A stretch of 64,000 nt of DNA from positions 14,103,811 to 14,167,810 of the forward strand of contig CM040085.1 of the NCBI GenBank assembly GCA_022496805.1, read 5' to 3'. Source of the stretch: Pohlia nutans. Taxonomy: Eukaryota; Streptophyta; Bryopsida; Bryales; Mniaceae. Under the pieces are notes generated by a model. That model made no database searches. It saw only the letters and a list, made by a program, of their open reading frames with translations, and was not told the DNA's origin. The translations under genes and the position numbers were made by a program. Below, in pieces: positions 1 through 12,512 of this stretch; position 1 is the stretch's first letter, and each line of letters starts with the position of its first letter.

Positions 1-2394
1 TCAGCTTTCATTCGTTTCTCGTTCGGCTGCAACTGCAGAGTGATAACGGGAACTGAGAGACGACGAGATACAGTGACGACATCGTTTTTTTTTTTCGTTC
101 GTCCGTAACTGCAGAGTGATGATGGGGTCCGTCCGTCGTTGGGGACTAATCACTCAACGACGTCCTTGGGCTTCGTTCATTTTTCGATCGTCCGTGCCAG
201 CGGGAAACTGTCGTTGACGCTCATGATGTGGATTTCCGAGACTGCCGGCGGGGTGATGATTGGAACTGTCGTTGAGGGAGGCGACGAGATGTATCAACGA
301 CGTCGCTCATTTCGTTCGGTTTTCGTTCGGTCGAGACGGCGGTGAATGAACGAAGAGCGGTGAGTGTCTGTAAATGTTCAGTTTGCATTGGCACTATTTG
401 AAATTTAAAATTATATTTTGACTGAAACGGACGTCTTGGTTTTGGACCTGGCGGGAAGTGGAAAAAGGTCATGGTGGGTCTACCTAATACACCTACAGGC
501 ATACGAAGTAATTCTCAAGGTAATAGAGTTAACCGAAAAGAGTGTCTCAAAGTTACCCCTTAAACGTCGTTGCAGCCATATACTTGGAGATGGATGTAAC
601 TTACCCAAAGTGAATTGAGGTGAGGATTTTTCATCCAATTCTTTTCATGAAGGCTCTTGGTTGTCATGCCATCCCTTTAGATCAAATTAAGGTCATTTGA
701 GCTATTATTGGATTTTACATGGGGTCCCAACTACAGAAAGAGTAGTAATAACAATTCACTATGTAGTGTATTTTGGATTTTTTTGTTTTTTCTTCCATAA
801 ACTAAATTTAGGCCATGAAAATGAATTCTATTGCATTTGAGTTGAACTAACAAAATGAAGCTTACCAAGTCTAGTTTATACTCCATTTTGAATTTTTGGA
901 AAACTGTGAAAATTGAGTATTTTATTGGAATTACAAGTTCGGTGGGTATTACCATGGGATAGGGAATTATTCTAAATTTAGATACACTGATGATCCTAGG
1001 GAAGTCACTGTCAAGAATTTAGATAACTACGAGAGAACAAATATAAGGTGTCTTTTATTCATTTGAGATAAAAATTATAAATTTATAGAAGTAATATAGG
1101 GTGTTATAAAACCAATTTGGGAATATTTTAGAAATATTCCTAAAATATATGGAATATACCCTAAATAAAATATACATAGTAGAATATTCCAATTATTTCA
1201 TAGCCCCCCATTAAATACCCTTTGTACGCTTATATATATCCAAAATTTACACTAAGTGACTTCCCCAAGACTGATGATTTTCATTTGTTGTATTATTCTT
1301 CATTGTTATTTACACCTTGGATAAAAGAATCGGATTTTTTTAGTACAATTTAGAATCGATATGAATTTTTCTTACAATCACTTCAAAATTTTATAATAAT
1401 TTCAAATTTTCACCAAAATTTATGAAAAGTTAATGATTTGTAAAAGATTAATGGTTTCACCTACTAAAAATGTAAAGTTGAATTCTTATCTTAGTTATAG
1501 TGTCAAAATTGAGTGTGACTGGTAAAGCAAGATTCCATCGTCATAGGCCCAATGTTTAGGGGTTAAACTCACCTAAGACTCGTTTTGAGTTCAAAAAGAC
1601 TACAAAACTAGTCTATGGTGAGTTTGAGAATAATTTAAAGCAAGGCCCTACACCACCATGGGGTGTGGAACTTGTGACCTCCCTGATGCTAAAGGAGAGT
1701 TCCCACAAGTTCCCTTGAGCAAAGAGATATGACCATAGGAACTATTTATGAGCAATTATTGTCAAAAATTGTAATCATATAGGGCCAACTCCTCTTGAAC
1801 TCCTCTTATGTTTTTGGATAACTCTAATGTCATCTAGAGCATTGTTCTTCCTTAGTAAAGACCTGACCCAATTAGGGGTTGTTGGTTCTTTAGGATTTAA
1901 ACTTTGAAGCAGACATAATGGAACCACGTAACAATACCACGGTACACTACACCAATTATTATTTTTATTATTAGTATTAGTATTATTACTGTGAGTCACA
2001 TAATTAGTGTCAAATTTCCCACCAATCCTCAATTAGTACAAGACTTTGCACATAATCCTTGTTACTCACTATGAAAATTCTCAATTACTGCGAGAATATT
2101 GAATTATCGTAACCTCGGGGGAGTCACTTCCAAAAAATTACTCAGGGTGCAAAAAAATAAAGGGTGCAAAAAAATCTTTGAAGGTAATTTTTATAAATGA
2201 ATTACATTCATATAGGATGCTCAAAATTGATTACAATAAGTATAATGGGAATATTCTATAAATAATACTAATTATAGTATTAATTACTTTTATTTTTAAA
2301 AATACCTTTAAATACTCAATTATTGCAAGTGGTACCTAAAAAATACATAGAGTGACTTCCCAAGACTATAACTCATAGTAATGGTAATAATTGG
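1..2394. other. Intergenic region, no gene recognised
   Basis: No coding region could be supported. Bases 1-360 are GC-richer than what follows and contain an imperfect direct repeat (about 18-55 and 95-131) around a shared core reading CTGCAGAGTGAT. A GT donor-like site lies at about 359, so this could be the leader exon of an unseen gene, but nothing confirms it. From 360 to 2394 the sequence is AT-rich. A lone MITE-like terminus GTTTAGGGG followed by TTAA ends at 1566. Sequence 1567-1820 is a dispersed repeat that recurs inverted at about 48480-48690. Confidence 0.5.
1567..1820. repeat. Dispersed repeat, inverted second copy at 48480-48690
   Basis: The segment beginning ACTCACCTAAGACTCG and running through CTAGTCTATGGTGAGTT to GGAACTTGTGACCTCCC is found as its reverse complement at about 48480-48690 with scattered substitutions. 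This copy carries about 70 extra bases near 1690-1755. No termini or target duplication could be defined. Confidence 0.6.
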
Positions 2395-2518
2395 GTGTAG
2401 TAGAAAAGGTGACCGGCACTACCTAGGGAGGTGCTTAGACAAGTGTTGCCTAGTTTCACGCATGAGAAGATCACTTGTGTGGGCACCTCTTTAAACAATG
2501 CCACCTTTTCTACTAGTC
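2395..2518. mobile_element. CACTA-type MITE, diverged copy
   Basis: A 124 bp element with inverted ends: TAGTAGAAAAGGTG on the left and CCACCTTTTCTACTAGT on the right. The ends match those of the copies at 6074-6192 and 61975-62073. The outermost left bases are mutated away from CACTAG, so assignment rests on the shared subterminal sequence. Confidence 0.6.
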
Positions 2519-2900
2519 ATACTATTCAATACTTAACAAGATTTGGGCCCGGTCTTTACGTTGAATTATGAATTGGCAATCGGGCTTGTTGTAGAATTCC
2601 ACCTCTAACATGTCAACCTTCGGCCCCCTTAATCGGGTTGTAACCCCACAACAAGCTTTTATACCTAGTTGTAACCCTCTACATAACGTTATTGAATCCC
2701 ATCCTTTCAAAAAACTATCCAATAGAACACAAAGACATCCTTTTGGGCAACTTGATACCAATTTGATTCCAAATAGTTTATCTTTCACCCCAATTTTATC
2801 TCAAATGATGATTGTATTAAAGATAAATATGGAATAAAGTCTTTTGAATGAGACAAATAAAAAGACAAAAAGAAATTACATCACCTTTGTTGTCGCTTTA

Positions 2901-3311
2901 AACACCCAATTCGCTAATTTTGCGCTTGGCCATATAATCATGCACTTGGCCCCCAAGCGCATTAAAAAGATTGTTTGAAAAAATCTCTTAAAAACAGGGA
3001 TTTTTGTCTTTTTACAATCCCTTACGCTCTAAAGAAACAATTATTTAATTTATTTATCATCCTTATCTTTATCTTTAAAAAAAAAAAAAATCTTTACCTT
3101 ATCTTTTTTTTTCTTTTTTCTTGTCTTTTCTTTTTCTTTTTTCTTGTCTTTTTTTTGTCTTCTTTCTTCTTTTCCTTCTAGTCTTCCACTAGTCTTCCTT
3201 TTTCTTTCTTTACCTTGCCATTTTTGGAGTTTAAACAATAATTATTAATAAATAAATAAAAATTAGGGAGCACGATGAATCTAGTACAGGCCCGGAAGAA
3301 AAAAAAAACGA

Positions 3312-3363
<52 letters not shown>

Positions 3364-4158
3364 TTTTTTTTTTTTTTTTTTTTTGGGCCGGGAGGGACCC
3401 TACTCTTTTTTTAATCCACTCTCCTTCCCTCCTCTCCTTTGTTTTTTTTTCCCTCTCCCCTTTATAAACCTTCCCTCATTCTCCCTCCCTCACTCTTCTT
3501 TCCTCCTCTCTCTTCTTCCTTTATATTGAGGAGAAGGGAGAAGAACAAGAGAGGAAAAGGGGAGGAAGGAGAGTGTGAGGGAGGGAGAGTGAGAGAGGCT
3601 TTATATAGGGGAGAGGGGGGAGTGAGGGAGGGAGGGTCAAAATAAGAGTAGGGTCCGCGCGCGCGGACCCTCCCTGTCCGGAAAAACCGGAAAAACAAAA
3701 AAAAAAAAAAAAAAAAAACTTTTTATTTTATTATTTTATTATTTTATCGTTTTTTTTTTTCTTCCGGGCCTGTAATGGATTCAACCTGCTCCCTGCTCCC
3801 TGATTTTTATTTTATTTTTAAAAATTATCATTTAAACTCCAAAAATGGCAACGTAAAGAAGAAAAAAGAAGACAAGTGGAAGACTAGAAGAAAAAAGAAG
3901 AAGGAAGACAAGAGGAAGACAAGAAAGAAGACAAGGAAAAAAACAAGATAAAAGAAAAAGAAAACAAAAAGATAAAAGATAAAAGATAAAGATAAGGATA
4001 GAAAATAAAATAAATAATTGTTTCTTTACAATGAAGAGATTGTAGAAAGACAAAAATCCCTGTTTTTTACAGATTTTTTCAAACAATTTTTTTTAAAGCC
4101 AAGTTTGCTCATGAAATGAGTGCACTTGGCTAAGTACAAAATTAGGGAATTGGGTGTT
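2901..4158. mobile_element. Giant foldback (palindromic) element, about 1.26 kb
   Basis: The ends are inverted repeats beginning AACACCCAATTC (S) CTAATTTTG, flanked on both sides by TTTA, a likely 4 bp target duplication (2897-2900 and 4159-4162). Homology continues inward almost to the centre near 3530. Matched inner landmarks include ACAGGGATTTTTGTCTTT against its reverse complement near 4045, TACAGGCCCGGAAG (3288) against CTTCCGGGCCTGTA (3761), and GGGACCCTACTC (3394) against GAGTAGGGTCC (3645). Within each arm, long strand-biased runs occur: poly-A 3314-3360, poly-T 3364-3384, pyrimidine-rich 3410-3520, purine-rich 3525-3640. The two arms have about 600 bp each. There is no coding capacity; the predicted short Lys- or Phe-rich frames are artefacts of the runs. 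Confidence 0.8.
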
Positions 4159-4162
4159 TTTA

Positions 4163-6073
4163 GTCTCTCTCTTTGAATCCTTTGTTGTTTCTTTGCATCT
4201 TTTGTTGCTTTCTTCAAATTCTTTGTTGTCTTTTCTTTTTGTTTTAATCTTCTTTGTATCCTTTTTTGTCTCAACTTCCTCTAATAAAAAAATATATTAT
4301 TTAGGTAAAAAACTTTTAGCTATGTTACATAGGCTCTATTTGATATGGGTCACCATTTATTTAAGATTGCCAATTGAATTGACATAAAAATTAATAGCCT
4401 TTGTCACATGCATGTAAAAATGAAAAAAATATTGATAATCTAGATGAGGCATAATTTATAACTAGATTAATTTATAACATAATAGTCATAAATTTTGTAC
4501 CTTCTATTGATCTAAAGAGTCATTTAGTTTCATTCATTTTATTGTTTCTTCATACGTAAATGGAAGCTTAGTGTTTATGTAATTATAAGAAGAATTGTGA
4601 TATGTTTTAATATCTTGGAATCAGTTGTAAACGAATTGATATAAATTACATCAATGTTCTTAAAGCATTCCACTAGTCTAAGTCAATATTTCTATTTGAT
4701 TTTGTTTGAGACTTCAAATACCAGCATTATGTCAATTTAAAAACTAAGAGGCGAACCAAGAGGATTATAGATCATGGTGTTTTGAATTCAAATTAAGGCC
4801 TCCACTTTCATAAAAAAATATTGATAACAACACTTACTAGTGGGATACCATTAATATTTGTCTAAAAGACCAATCAACATAGTTTTGGATAATTTTAAAT
4901 TTTAAATTTTGTTTTGAACATAGTTTTGAATAATTTAAAATTTTAGAATTTAGTATATTTAATGTGTTCGTTATATTTTGAGAATTAGTTAAGTGAGGTT
5001 GCTTTATTGTTCAACAAATGGATAATATCTTACTAAAACGTATACTTCAAACTAAAAATATATATTATTTTTTGCCCAAATTAAAGTGACTTTAAACAAT
5101 TGAGTTCAAAGATTTAAGCAATTAAAAGTTTAAAAAGAATTACTGACATGACATTATCACATTATTTTCAAATACAATTCAAACAATTCCACTAAAAATT
5201 TATCAATATTGTGATTGTATTTAAATTTAGAGCATAATTTGAAATCTAAGCTTAAAATTTTATATTAAAATGACAATGATAGCAACAATATAAAGCCTAC
5301 AATTGATATACAAGCATGTATATCACAATTCTTCTAAGCAACCCAAAAAGTAACTCAAACATATTATGGATGCTCCCACTGCTACCTCTAGTGCTCATCA
5401 TGTCATCGTCGTTATTTGCATATTTATTTTCCTTGCCAAGTCTACAATTACTTGCACAAAATATCAACATCACAAACTTTGATTATCAAAAACATGAAAC
5501 TCCTCCATCCATAAACCAAAAAAACCAAATCTACAATTCTTTAGTCCCTACTCAGACTTTGTTTTTACCAATTCTTTCAAACTACAAAAATGCTATGTCA
5601 TAATTGTTTAAATACAATCTAAACTTCAAAATCTATAAATTGTATTCATACATTGACTCCAACATATTCCTCTATATCGTAGTACATTGGTAGCTTCGAC
5701 AATAATTAAATTATTTTAGAAAATTGTTGAAATTTTAGGAAAGTACATTTCCTAAAATATTTTATATGTAAAATATTCCCCAATATTTGAAAATTAAATG
5801 TCTGTTTATAGAAACAAATTACTTATTTGATATGAAATTGTTGAAGTTGCGACAATACTACAATATTATAATTTACAACGAATTTATTGCAAATTACCAA
5901 AGCTGGAGATACTATTTGAAATTGAAATTTTACAATTTTTATTCATGTTGTTGTGTAAATAAAGATCGCCATACAAAACAAACCGAGTACAATAATAAAC
6001 CATCCTCAAACATGCAATCAAAAATCAAACAAGAGTGCATAATGTACACACTCTTAAATTTCTTCATTCAACA
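4163..6073. other. AT-rich intergenic region, nothing recognised
   Basis: No gene, RNA or clearly bounded repeat was recognised. The open frames here are short, AT-driven and lack family features. Confidence 0.6.
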
Positions 6074-6192
6074 CACTAGTAGAAAAGGTGGCATCGCTAA
6101 AGGAGATTTTCAAGCAAAAGGGCCGCATTTGCCTAAAATTGGACAACATTGTCTGGGCATTTGCCTTGGCAGTGCCACCTTCTCTACTAGTA
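6074..6192. mobile_element. CACTA-type MITE
   Basis: A 119 bp element starting CACTAGTAGAAAAGGTGGCA and ending with the near-perfect inverted sequence TGCCACCTTCTCTACTAGT(A). It is flanked by ACA on both sides, the 3 bp target duplication expected for CACTA (En/Spm). No coding capacity; presumably mobilised in trans by an element not seen in this window. Confidence 0.8.
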
Positions 6193-6508
6193 ACATATAA
6201 GCCAAATTATCTCTCACACTATGAAATCTTGTCTACTTTCGGGATTGTATTCTTTTTTAAACTTCTAGAAGCCACAAAGTTCAGACAAAAATGAGAATAT
6301 GTTATGAAATATTCTTTCCACAAAATTGATAAACTTCTATTCAATAAAAAAAATATTGAAAACCTGAATGTTTAGAAATTATTCTTACATTCTAAAATAC
6401 ATTTAATTAATTTTTAAAATTTAAACACATTATTCTTTAAAAATTATAAAAAATGTATTTTTTATTTTCAACATTTTAAATTTGGTAAGGTTGACTAAAT
6501 ACATGTTA

Positions 6509-6665
6509 TATTGGTTACTTGTTACTAAAGTGTCCATTCCTGACAGGAGAGAGTAGTTCTATTTCAATGACCCATTGTCCGGTGAACACAGAGTCACTGA
6601 CACTTTATTCATGCCCGCCTCAAAAAAGAATTGGAATTTCTTTATGTACAAAGCAATCATGGCAC
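6509..6665 (+). repeat. SINE-like dispersed repeat, copy 1
   Basis: About 150 bp shared with 14937-15045 (+) and 15574-15745 (-). Shared landmarks in order are TTGGTTACT, CTAAAGTGTC, GAGAGTAGTT, TTGTCCGGTG and GACACTTTATTCA, followed by a C/G-rich hairpin and, in the other copies, a tail of TATC repeats. The hairpin followed by a simple-repeat tail suggests a SINE. No A or B box was found in this copy, so the class is uncertain. Confidence 0.5.
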
Positions 6666-6756
6666 CATTATTTTCCTAAAACAATAATTTCTTTTAACAA
6701 TGTACAAACGTTGCTTTGAAAATTCTCAAGGGTAGAGTTTCACTCGATTACGTTAA

Positions 6757-7325
6757 TGCCTAACTGCCTAAGCGTCCATTTTTTGGACGATGTACAGATT
6801 TCATCCATAATTTCTCATCCGTCATGCACTTTTAGCAATGTGGAATTTTTACTCGTAGATTCTATGGGAAGTTAGTTTTATGCATATGTGATCTGATTAG
6901 AAAGGGGATGATTTGTGAAATTTTTATGCCTCATTTCATGTTGTAGTGATTCACCCAAAATAATGAAGATTTCAATGTTAAAGTGCTCTAAAAAAAGTCA
7001 ACTCATAAAATTAAGCAACCAAAAAATCTCCAAAAATCATTACACTTAGAGTATTACATTTCAACCGATCACAAAAAATTTCATCCGTGGATTGTCAATA
7101 TCTTATTCGTAATTGAATTACAAAATAATTTTGAATTTCACGTTTCAAATTTATTCAAAATTATTGGTAATAGCAACCATAGATCTAACCGTATGGATAG
7201 AATCTAAAATTCATAATGTACAACTTTTACTCATATATCAAGTTCAAAATATCCCTCTAGGTTGCATTTTATAATGCATCTTTGCAAAACTGCCGAATTT
7301 GGAGAGGGCTCTAGGCATTTAGGGG
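6757..7325. mobile_element. TTAA-flanked MITE, family A copy 1 (piggyBac-like)
   Basis: A 569 bp element flanked by TTAA (6753-6756 and 7326-7329). The right end reads GGCATTTAGGGG; the left end has mutated from CCCCTAAC to TGCCTAAC. It is the same length as the copies at 38299-38867 and 56612-57180 and alignable throughout. It lies just upstream of the SUF4 copy 1 promoter region and has no counterpart at copy 2. TTAA targets with ends starting CCC are the signature of piggyBac; no transposase is present. Confidence 0.8.
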
Positions 7326-7423
7326 TTAACACGATTCACAAGCAGGTTTAGAGTGAAGGGCCGGTTATCCAGGACGCTGTAGCGTCCCTGTCCCGAGGAT
7401 CTAGGGTTTGCTGCCGGGCTGGT

Positions 7424-10400
7424 TGTGAAGGGTTTGGGTTTGGCAAGCCTTGTAGGAGTTGGTTGGAGCTCTGGAGCTCCAGCACCAGGCCAGGCAAGGA
7501 GGCGACGTTCATCGCAAGTGACTGCAAGCAAGCAAACCAGCAAGCGAGTGAAAGAGAGAAGCCAGCAAGCGTTTTGCCATGGGGAAGAAGAAGAAGAAAC
7601 AACCCAAGGTGTGGTGTTTCTACTGCGAACGCGAGTTCGAGGACGAGAAGATCTTGATCCAGCACCAGAAAGCCAAGCACTTCAAGTGCCATGTCTGCCA
7701 CAAGAAGCTCTCGTCCGCCAGCGGCATGCTCATCCACGTGCTCCAAGTGCACAAGGAGTCCGTGTCCAAGTACACCCACCGCTCAACTCCCTTCCTTCAA
7801 AATTGCGTTTTTACGTATTACTTCATTGGTCCCGTAACCCGCGAGTTCTGCATCAGGAGGCCTTTCGCACGTCCTGCGATCGAAATGATTTTCTCTCACG
7901 AACTCGCGGGGCCTGTTCTAACAATCGGATTACGTTTAGATGTCCCGTGGCACTCTAAACCCTAATTCGAAAAAACACAATGTACATTTTCGGGTTGCAA
8001 CCTGTGATTTTGACCGTGACTGGTAGCCTCTGATTCTGAGATTACGGAACGATTCATTGTAAAATTTAGTGCGCCCAGAAGTTTCCGACGCGCTGTCCTT
8101 GGAATATGACCTAGTTGCTCGTTTGAGTGTTGTCTCTTTGGCTCCCTTTAATTTTTTTCTTACGAACAGGAGGACCATAGCTATTTCGTATGTCGCGAGT
8201 CGTAGTTCATAACGGAGAAGGAGGCGGTTCATAGCGATTTTAGGGCTACAATTTGGAAATTTGCCGTCGTTGGAATTCTGAATTGGGAAGGCGTCTACCG
8301 GTTGTAAAGCAAGGTTGCCCTCATCAATGATTGTTATTGGCTATGTTTTCAATGAGCGGAACTTTGGTGACGTGCGAGTCCCAGTTTCAGCTTCATCAGC
8401 GCACTTCAAATGCTGCTTCGGTGTAACTGACAATGCTCGTAGCCTCAGCCGCAGTGCGCTCTTCTTGTTGCACGTCTTGATGTTGCTGCACGAGGCTTGT
8501 CAAGCCCTACGCAGTGGGAGCTGTCAGCGCAAGTGTGAGCAATGTGGGCGTGGTCTTTTCTTGTGGAAGCTGACCTAGTCGTGGCGATGTGCAGGATACC
8601 TAATGCGAAACCGGAAAGAGAAGCCATGACGGATCTGGAAATATATGGGATGGAGGGTATACCAGCTGAAATTCTAGCAGCTCATGATGGGGATGATGGT
8701 ACGTACGTCTTTTACGCGATCAAATCTTGTTGGCATATCGCTTTTTGTAGAATCGTGGAGGATGGTGCTGGGCAGTTAATGACTTGCTTAGGAATGTTGA
8801 TGTGATAGCATGCTTGTTAACATGACCTGCAATCGGCGACAAGATTGGGTCGATTATTAATCCTCATCGTGTCACTTTGTCATTATTTAGTATAGCACCT
8901 GGCCTTTCGTTGGATGACTTTTCGTTAGGGTGTGTGCAACCATTCGTTGCAAACTTCCAATGCAGCGCTCCAGTGCTGCGTGCAACTTGGTGCTTCTAAT
9001 AACAGTGTCGATCATGTAGTACGGTAGGCTTCTGTGAGAGATTGGAAGCATCCTTTAGTCGTAGGCGGGAAATTGTATGTGTGCTGTTACATTGTTCCCT
9101 TGATTCGTAGAGTACGGCCTTCCCGGTCGGAGAGCTGGGGAGGTGTGCTTTTAAAGTGCGTGCCAAGTATGAAGAATGTTGACGCCGCAAGCTTGTATGT
9201 TGGGATTTTTCTTGGGCGTCGTCGATTGGGAAGTTGCGTCATGGTTGGAGTGGAGAATGGCGAATTGTTGCGTGCAAGTAGATGACGGTGCATTTTGATT
9301 GGGCTACTGTGCTGGGACGCTGCGTTGGAAAGGGTGGTAGTGGCATAGGTGAGGACGGTAGTAGGAAGTTTGTGTGGTGTAGAAAGTTGCTTGCAAGAGA
9401 GTGCCGTGCCGTGCCGTGCCGTTGTTAATGTCCGTTGGGAGCTTCGGCTCACGCAGAGGATGAGAACCCGTCAAAGGTTGCGAGGGTGGAGGTCCCTCCG
9501 TCCTTACCCTTCGTGGGAGGGGGGATGGTGGCACCGAATGCACTTGGTATGGCCCCACAACCAATGTATACTGCCATGCAGCCGATGTAAGTTATTCTTC
9601 GAACCCTTACATTGCGGTGCTTGTCTGTTTCTCCAGGTGTTAATGGATGCATGCTTACTTACACGCAAGGTGCGTACAGTAAGTCATTCTTTGTCGAGTC
9701 TAGGTCTGGATAGGCGACCCAGTTTGTTGGCTCGGTTGAGCCAGTGGCGAGCGAGGTTAGGTTGGAGCAGCTTGGGGTGGGAAACAGTAGTGGGACAGAG
9801 TGTGGTCAGAGCTGTTGGTTTTGTGGATCTGTTGTGGTGCAAAGAAGTGTCTTTTTGCTATGATTGTGTGCAACATGGTGCAAGGTGGGAGTACGCTGAC
9901 TGGTTGTGTGTTTGCAGGTACAAGCCATCACCAGGAGCGGGTCCGCGGCCGCCTCCGAATTGGCAGCCACAGCCTCCACCTCCGCTGGGGTGGAGGGGTC
10001 CCATGCCTGGGCAAGCAGGGCCACCTCGCATGGGGCAGCCTCTATTTCCGATACAGGGACAACGGCCTCCGCCTGCAGTGGGTCCTTCTCAACCGCCTTC
10101 ACAACCTCTATTTCCTATTCGGCCCCCTCTTCCTCCGGGTTCAGCACCGGCTCCGGCACGACCGTTGTTTCCTGTGGGTCAAGCCAGCAACGGGTCTCCT
10201 CCTCCCCCACCATACAGCTCAGGAGGGTCAGTTGTGAGGCCTCCTGCGCCCAGTGGCGGCGGCAATCAATCAAGCGTTAGCGGAAGTGCTGGCTCGGCAG
10301 CTCCATTTCCACCAGCTGGAGCACCCCCTGCGATGAGCAGTAACATGGGAGTGAATGCACGGGTGCCTCCTCCACCACTTAACAACGGAGGTGAGATTTG

Positions 10401-11347
10401 ATATGGCGGCGGTGGGTATTTTGGGTACTGGTGGTTGTGAGTGTGAATGTGTTTGTAGAGTATAGTCGAATAAAGATGGTTACATTTTGGGAATGGATGA
10501 TCATGGTGGTGAGATGTTGTCACATGGAGTAGAGTTTACTGGGCTTGTTTGTGAGCATGGATGGAGACAGTAGTTGGTAATTAAGGTGGAGGTGAATGAA
10601 TATGGTAAAGTTTGGTGTGAGTGACTCTGTAGTATGGCGCAGAATGGTAGACACTGATATGTTTGGCGATGGCGTGCAGGTATGAGTGGGCCACCTCCCC
10701 CACCTCCCCCGCCGCCGAGTAACCACAGTTACGCATCGGGGCCGAACACGGGTGGGCCATCGATAGGACCCCCACCTGTTATTTCAAACAAGCCACCAGG
10801 GCCTTCCGGGGGTCCAAACGAGGTGTATCTAGTCTGGGACGACGAGTTTCTGTCTATGGTAAGTTGATCGGAGCTGGGTTGGAAGTTTGGAGTGTTCCAT
10901 TATTGTTGATGACGGTGTGTTGCAGAGTCGTGTGGTCGGTGTAGTGTCCATAGGAATGGTGAGTTGCTGATAGTATTGGGGCGCTGTGTGAATGTGTTGC
11001 AGGAGGAGCGGAGGGCATCTCTGCGGAAGTATCAGGCTCTGGACGAGACGATGCAGGTAAGCGAAGAGCATGACGTATTGTAAAACGTGCAGAGGAAGCG
11101 TGATTGGTTGGTTGTGTGGAGGAATGTGTTGTTTGAATTCAGGGCGGTTGTGATGGATGTGGAAGTGTAGACGTAACATGTGTGGTTTGTGCGTACAGAT
11201 GAGTTCCGTGAATGATGCAATTGATAGGAGAATTTCAGAAAGCAGATTGGCGTCGCGGATGAGTTTTCATGTGTAAGTTTTATGCTTGTTAGCGACCATT
11301 CCACAACTTAAAGGCTCGAGAGGATTTATTTCGTGATGACAGACGTC
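7424..11347. repeat. Arm 1 of the large inverted duplication
   Basis: This segment is nearly identical to the reverse complement of about 40918-44855. It spans the whole SUF4 gene from the 5' leader to just past the stop. Outside these limits homology continues but is much weaker: the leader shares CTAGGGTTTG and the 3' flank shares blocks such as GACCTGGATGTGCCAC and GATTCTGCAC. The sharp change from near-identity to low identity marks the probable limits of a gene-conversion tract. Confidence 0.9.
7579..11276 (+). CDS. SUF4: SUF4-like C2H2 zinc-finger protein (BuGZ/ZNF207 family), copy 1
   Basis: Seven exons, all with GT-AG introns and matching phases: 7579-7769, 8595-8698, 9457-9586, 9918-10390, 10680-10858, 11003-11056, 11199-11276, giving 402 residues. 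Residues 1-64 begin [20 protein letters not shown] and hold two C2H2-type fingers (CxxC with HQKAKH; CHVC with HxxxxH), as in Arabidopsis SUF4 and animal BuGZ. Exon 2 encodes the conserved EIYGMEGIP block. The middle is a Pro/Gly-rich region with repeated PLFPI/PLFPV motifs. The C-terminus carries [26 protein letters not shown] and the RRISESRL end. In Arabidopsis SUF4 is a nuclear DNA-binding factor acting with FRIGIDA on FLC. In a lineage without that pathway the role may be closer to the spindle/RNA functions of BuGZ; that is inference. The ATG sits at the family start. An inverted second copy lies at 40993-44690. Confidence 0.92.
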
Positions 11348-12512
11348 AAAGTGTTGTTTTATTAGGTGTGAGGGAGGAAACGACCTGGATGTGCCACTTG
11401 AGCTTGAGCCCTGGTTCAGCCACCTCTGATTCTGCACACGTGTAATGATTCCACGGTGTATTTTATTTTTGGGAGTAGAAGTTAGTGAGGAGGCGTTGAA
11501 TCGGGTTGTATCGTTGCAAAGCAAAGACGCTTTTTTATCAGGGAAATGATTGACTCTGTAAGCAGGACATTTTGTATTTTTTAAAGGTAGGTTTTGACCT
11601 ACTGTCGTCGTGACGGAACAGGCACTGTTAGATTTGGTTGTTGCCTTTATATTTGTGGGAACGGGTTTTTGTTTTTTCATGTTTGGTGAGTCACTCGGTG
11701 TCCCTCAAATGCAGCTTGAGCTTTAGTGCCCAGGAGACCACACTGTGGTCACTGATGTGTCGAAAATGCAAATAATGCAAAAATCCGTAAACAGTTGGAT
11801 TCTGAATTGACATGTTCAGAGTTGGAGATTTATAATACACATCTTCTAAGAAAAATAAAATTTCAAGTTGGAGCTGTGCAACTTTCAAAATACTTATGAA
11901 CAAATTGTGAAAATATTGCAAGTACTTGAAAATACAACAAGTTCTTATGAATACAACACATGTATTATGCGGTATTTCTTGTGTTTGAAAGTTTGTTATC
12001 TTGTTTTATTTTTTTGGATTTTGTTCTCTTGTTCATGTTCCATTTGTGTATGTATTCCAATCTTGATCAATTTACCAACTTCTTTCATTTTTTTAGTCCT
12101 AAATTGTATATGGATAAGTCACTGTCACTTATAAAATTCACAATAAATATGTGTGAGTCCGTTCTTGACATGTAAGATTGCAACAGAGAGGTGTTGACAT
12201 AGGTCATTGTTGAACCTCTTCACTTTCATTTTTGAAAATTTTACCCAAATTCTATTTAACTTTGAAATCGCACACCCTTCAAATTCTCATTTTTGAGTGT
12301 GCATTATAGGGTTCAAATATGTACTATAATCTTCCCATCCCACGGTCCAATTTTACCAAGGTTTAATTGGCACTTGTTTGATTAAGTTGTGCTTACATTT
12401 ATACGGTTACATACTATTAATATACTACTCACAATTTGAACACAGAGAGTTTTAAAGAAAAAAAACTCCAAAAAACTCTGCATTCTCCAAAACCACCGTG
12501 TGAACTAAAGGG
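11348..12512. other. SUF4 copy 1 3' flank and intergenic repeat
   Basis: The first 250 bases are a diverged counterpart of the 3' flank of copy 2. Bases from about 12110 to 12512 are related to 59550-59913, sharing AAGTCACT(S)TCACTTATAAAATTC and CTTTGAA(R)TC(R)CACACCC. Both end in TAAAGGG next to TTAA, so they look like right ends of another TTAA-flanked MITE family whose left ends I could not locate. Confidence 0.5.

Noticed and set aside
2975..4274. Several Lys- or Phe-rich open frames
   Set aside because: They are produced by homopolymer and purine/pyrimidine runs of the foldback element.
9614..9670. Possible extra microexon between SUF4 exons 3 and 4
   Set aside because: Acceptor- and donor-like sites exist, but inclusion brings an immediate stop in the reading frame.
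9349..10401. A single 350-residue open frame across SUF4 exons 3-4
   Set aside because: It reads through an intron and out of the exon 3 frame. The spliced model with GT-AG borders matches the family much better, so only the exon 4 part is coding.
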